From Jatrophihabitans sp. (GTDB lineage Bacteria; Actinomycetota; Actinomycetes; Mycobacteriales; Jatrophihabitantaceae), in assembly GCA_004299665.1 (NCBI GenBank), contig SCQZ01000176.1:1-7985 (forward strand): DNA of 7,985 nt, written 5' to 3'. The notes beneath the pieces were generated by a model, which did no database searches, was not told the origin of the DNA, and saw only the letters and a list, made by a program, of their open reading frames with translations. A program made the position numbers and the translations under genes. Within the stretch, counting starts at the first letter, position 1. Every line of letters starts with the position of its first letter. Of this stretch, positions 6,089 through 7,985 are shown piece after piece.

Positions 6089-7286
6089 TCTCCAGGTCGG
6101 CCTGCGCCGCGGCGAGCGCGTCCTCGTACCAGCGCACCGTGCGCCCGATGCCGTCGTCGAGGTCGGTGTGCGGCCGCCAGCCCGGCGGGCGCGGCGGGTT
6201 GCCGTACTCCAGGGACAGGCCTTCCTCGGTCACCGCCCGATCGGATCCGGTGATGCGGTTGACGATCGCCGGGGGCCGGCCGGAACTGCGCAGCGCGGCC
6301 CGGGCGAAGGCGCGGATGTCGCTGCGGAACCGGTCGTCGACGGCCTGGAACGCGACCGTGGCCTGACGATCCGCGCCGGTGAGCGCGGTCCGCAGCACCG
6401 CCTCGGCGGCGTCGGCGACGTAGGTCCACGGCAGCCGCCGGCTGTCGGTGGTCCGGACGACGACGGTCTCGCCCGCGACCGCGTTCCGGACGAACTCGAT
6501 CCATGCGCCGGCGCCGTCGACGTCGACGTCGAAGGCCGGGCCGTACACATGGGCGAGCCGCACGATGCTGGACGCCACGCCGTACTGGTCGCGGTAGCTG
6601 GCGCACATCGCCTCGGCCACGCGTTCGGCGGCGGGGTAGAACGTGCTCGGGTTGGCCAGGTCCAGCCGCTGGCCCCCGTCGGCCGCCGAGACGAAGGTCA
6701 GGTGCGCGCCGTGCGCGCGGGCGTGGTCGAGCAGTTGCCCGAGCACCGTCATGCTCGCGCCCAGGGTTCCGGCCGGGTCCCGGCCGAACGCGTCGCGCCC
6801 GGACAGCGGCCCGAGATGGACGACGTGGCCGATCTCGTCGGAGGGCAGCAGCAGCGCGCCACCGTGGTGCGCGGCTGTAACCACGCGCACGCCGAGCGCC
6901 TCCAGGACGGCGACCACGTAGGCGCCGAGCGGACCATCCGCGTCGGTGACCAGCACGGCGCCACCGCCGAACAGACCGAGCCGCGCGGCGACCTCCGCGG
7001 CGTCGGCCCGGACGATCCGCATCGGGTCGACCTCGAGCGTGTCGAGCAGCGCGGTGCCGGAGCGGGGCAGCGCGGTGACGCGGGGAACCGCGCGACGCGA
7101 CTGGTGCCGGCGGAACTGCGAGCGCACCACCCACCGCCCGAGCGGACTCTCGGGGCGCGGGTGGGGACGCTCGGTCAGGCCGATGTCGGGTGGGCGGTTC
7201 CCGCCGTGCGGGGCCGGGTCGGCCGGGCACCGGCGTCGGGTCGTGAGGTGAACCCCGGCGGAACGAAGGTCAATACTCTGTCGCAT
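6066..7286 (-). CDS. Extended SDR-like protein (NAD-dependent epimerase/dehydratase fold) with altered active site
   Basis: This 406-residue protein has the epimerase/dehydratase fold, closest by eye to nucleotide-sugar enzymes such as UDP-glucuronate decarboxylase; its substrate is unknown. ATG 7286 is chosen for AAGGAG (7299-7294) seven bases upstream. Residues 1-88 are an Arg/Pro-rich extension absent from usual SDRs. The Rossmann region begins near 109: VLVTDADGPLG (111-121) replaces the normal TGxxGxxG, keeping only the last glycines. FVSAAD (198-203) is the usual Ser/Thr strand. FYPAAERVAEAMC (216-228) matches the YxxxK helix, but the Lys is Glu221. RLAHVYGP, GETVVVR and RLPWTYVADAAEAV follow as in sugar epimerases. 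The whole protein has no lysine. An internal ATG at 7022 with GAGG eight bases upstream would give a normal-length core. The altered residues suggest lost or changed catalysis, or a binding role. It lies upstream of aacS on the same strand, though a functional link is not evident. Confidence 0.75.
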   Translation of the reverse strand: MRQSIDLRSAGVHLTTRRRCPADPAPHGGNRPPDIGLTERPHPRPESPLGRWVVRSQFRRHQSRRAVPRVTALPRSGTALLDTLEVDPMRIVRADAAEVAARLGLFGGGAVLVTDADGPLGAYVVAVLEALGVRVVTAAHHGGALLLPSDEIGHVVHLGPLSGRDAFGRDPAGTLGASMTVLGQLLDHARAHGAHLTFVSAADGGQRLDLANPSTFYPAAERVAEAMCASYRDQYGVASSIVRLAHVYGPAFDVDVDGAGAWIEFVRNAVAGETVVVRTTDSRRLPWTYVADAAEAVLRTALTGADRQATVAFQAVDDRFRSDIRAFARAALRSSGRPPAIVNRITGSDRAVTEEGLSLEYGNPPRPPGWRPHTDLDDGIGRTVRWYEDALAAAQADLESVTGTEG

Positions 7287-7305
7287 CTCGATACTCCTTG
7301 GGATC

Positions 7306-7352
7306 TCTATATCACAGCGCGCCCGAGCTCGGCCTGAGCAGCGCGGCGCTGT
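7306..7352 (-). promoter_or_regulatory. Promoter-like and dyad region upstream of the SDR-like gene
   Basis: This stretch includes the most AT-rich spot of the window. On the minus strand TG-A-TATAGA (7314 to 7306) resembles an extended -10 box, although a transcript from it would begin almost at the SD. Adjacent to it are GCGCTGT/ACAGCGC arms (7346-7352 and 7314-7320 on the plus strand) that flank the perfect 10-bp palindrome CCGAGCTCGG (7323-7332). The dyads could serve as an operator or as the terminator of the upstream ClC gene. No good -35 is seen. The remaining gap up to 7380 holds nothing else I can support. Confidence 0.3.
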
Positions 7353-7380
7353 CTGTTCGGTCACGCCGCGGGCGGCCGGG

Positions 7381-7985
7381 TCACCGCGGCGAGCGGCGGC
7401 GCGGCCGCACCACCCGCGGGCGCAGCACGCGCTCGTAGTCGCGCGCCTCCTGCAGGTCCTTCAACCGCCCCGCCAGCAGCATCGTCAAGGTGACGATCCC
7501 GACGACGCGGCCCGGGTCGTCCCTGCCGACGACGGGCATCTTGTCTACCTCCCGGTCGGCCATCCGCACCGCGACGGCGCGCAGCGTCTCGTCCGCATGC
7601 GCGACCACCGGGGTGCGGATGGACAGCGCGCTGACGGTCGTCTCCCCGCACCCGTTGTGCACCGCGCCCTCCAACTGGGTGCGGGTCACCACCCCGGTCA
7701 GCCGATCCCCGTCGCCGAGGATCGGGTAGAGCATCTGGCGGCGCTCGGCGACGCTGAGCGGGTCGGTGCCCGAGATCGAGCGCAGCGCCTCGTCCGCCGG
7801 CAGTTCGGCGTCGAAGGTGAGCACCGTGTGCTCCATGACCTCCCCGACGAACAGCACCTCGAGCGGGTCGACGTCGTACTCGCGGGTGAGGTGGAAGCCG
7901 TGGCGGGCGATCTTCTCGGTGAGCACCGAGCGCTTGAGGATGAGAACCGAGACGAGGAACGCGGCCGAGGCACCGATGATCAGTG
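7381..7985 (-). CDS. ClC-type chloride channel/antiporter, C-terminal part (cut by window edge)
   Basis: About 200 C-terminal residues of a voltage-gated chloride channel (ClC) family protein are visible; the membrane channel body lies beyond the window. The frame is open to the edge. The first visible residues, LIIGASAAFLVSVLILKRS, look like the end of the last membrane helix. They run into LTEKIARHGFHLTREYDVDPLEVLFVGEVM, the linker typical of CBS-containing bacterial ClC proteins. Two CBS domains follow, at about visible residues 45-105 and 115-180, with repeats of the type YPILGDGDRLTGVVT and MPVVGRDDPGRVVGIVT. CBS pairs usually bind adenine nucleotides and gate transport. The tail is Arg-rich (RPRVVRPRRRSPR). 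A shorter GTG start at 7926 is possible on paper, but the membrane helix upstream shows it is internal. The family call is strong; whether it is a channel or an H+/Cl- exchanger cannot be judged from this part. Confidence 0.88.
   Translation of the reverse strand, partial: LIIGASAAFLVSVLILKRSVLTEKIARHGFHLTREYDVDPLEVLFVGEVMEHTVLTFDAELPADEALRSISGTDPLSVAERRQMLYPILGDGDRLTGVVTRTQLEGAVHNGCGETTVSALSIRTPVVAHADETLRAVAVRMADREVDKMPVVGRDDPGRVVGIVTLTMLLAGRLKDLQEARDYERVLRPRVVRPRRRSPR

Noticed and set aside
7089..7130. Stretch AVPRVTALPRSG in the SDR-like N-terminal extension, recalling the C-terminal end of acyl-CoA ligases
   Set aside because: The similarity is short, the essential Gly-Lys of such ligases is absent and no other ligase motif is nearby, so it is treated as coincidence.
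7301..7316. CRP/GlxR-like operator beginning TGTGA with central TA on the minus strand
   Set aside because: Only the left half matches TGTGA-N6-TCACA. The right half has a single matching base, so a binding site is not supported.
5883..7337. A 484-codon plus-strand frame opposite the SDR-like gene
   Set aside because: Its translation is Gly/Arg/Val/Asp-rich antisense-like sequence without recognisable motifs. The minus-strand frame has SDR motifs and a near-perfect SD.

Overview
This window is very GC-rich DNA with Shine-Dalgarno (SD) sites, frequent GTG starts, at least one probable leaderless start and protein families typical of Actinobacteria. A Pseudonocardia-like actinomycete is my best guess, but the genus is an inference from protein style only. 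The window is almost fully coding and no gene-free stretch exceeds about 125 bases. I see no tRNA, rRNA, CRISPR array, insertion sequence or phage gene.

Left part, plus strand (1-3098). First comes a secreted, C-terminally membrane-anchored protein that resembles the actinobacterial choice-of-anchor G family (87-1748). A strong GC-rich hairpin without a U-tract (1766-1804) follows it. A promoter candidate then leads into a two-gene membrane-protein unit: an unnamed four-helix protein with two CxxC motifs (1873-2412), and a Pr6Pr-family integral membrane protein (2409-3098) whose GTG start overlaps the previous stop by 4 bases.

Middle part, minus strand (3069-5992). Acetoacetyl-CoA synthetase is followed by hydroxymethylglutaryl-CoA lyase, with a stop/start overlap of one base. 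The pair has a clear metabolic logic. The lyase splits HMG-CoA, the end product of leucine breakdown, into acetyl-CoA and acetoacetate. The synthetase re-activates that acetoacetate to acetoacetyl-CoA for thiolysis or anabolism. A TANNNT -10 element exactly 7 bases before GTG 5992 suggests that the synthetase mRNA is leaderless. The lyase gene overlaps the Pr6Pr gene tail-to-tail by 30 bp.

Right part, minus strand (6066-7985). An extended short-chain dehydrogenase/reductase-like (SDR-like) protein has a degenerate nucleotide-binding loop, Glu in place of the catalytic Lys, a roughly 90-residue Arg/Pro-rich N-terminal extension and no lysine at all. It starts behind a near-perfect SD. At the right edge is the C-terminal part of a ClC-type chloride channel/transporter (last membrane helix plus two CBS domains), cut by the window.

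Most of the window is ordinary chromosomal actinomycete content, and I see no convincing new defence or mobile system. The points most worth a second look are the catalytically altered, lysine-free SDR-like protein, the duplicated CxxC membrane protein and the leaderless start of the acetoacetyl-CoA synthetase.
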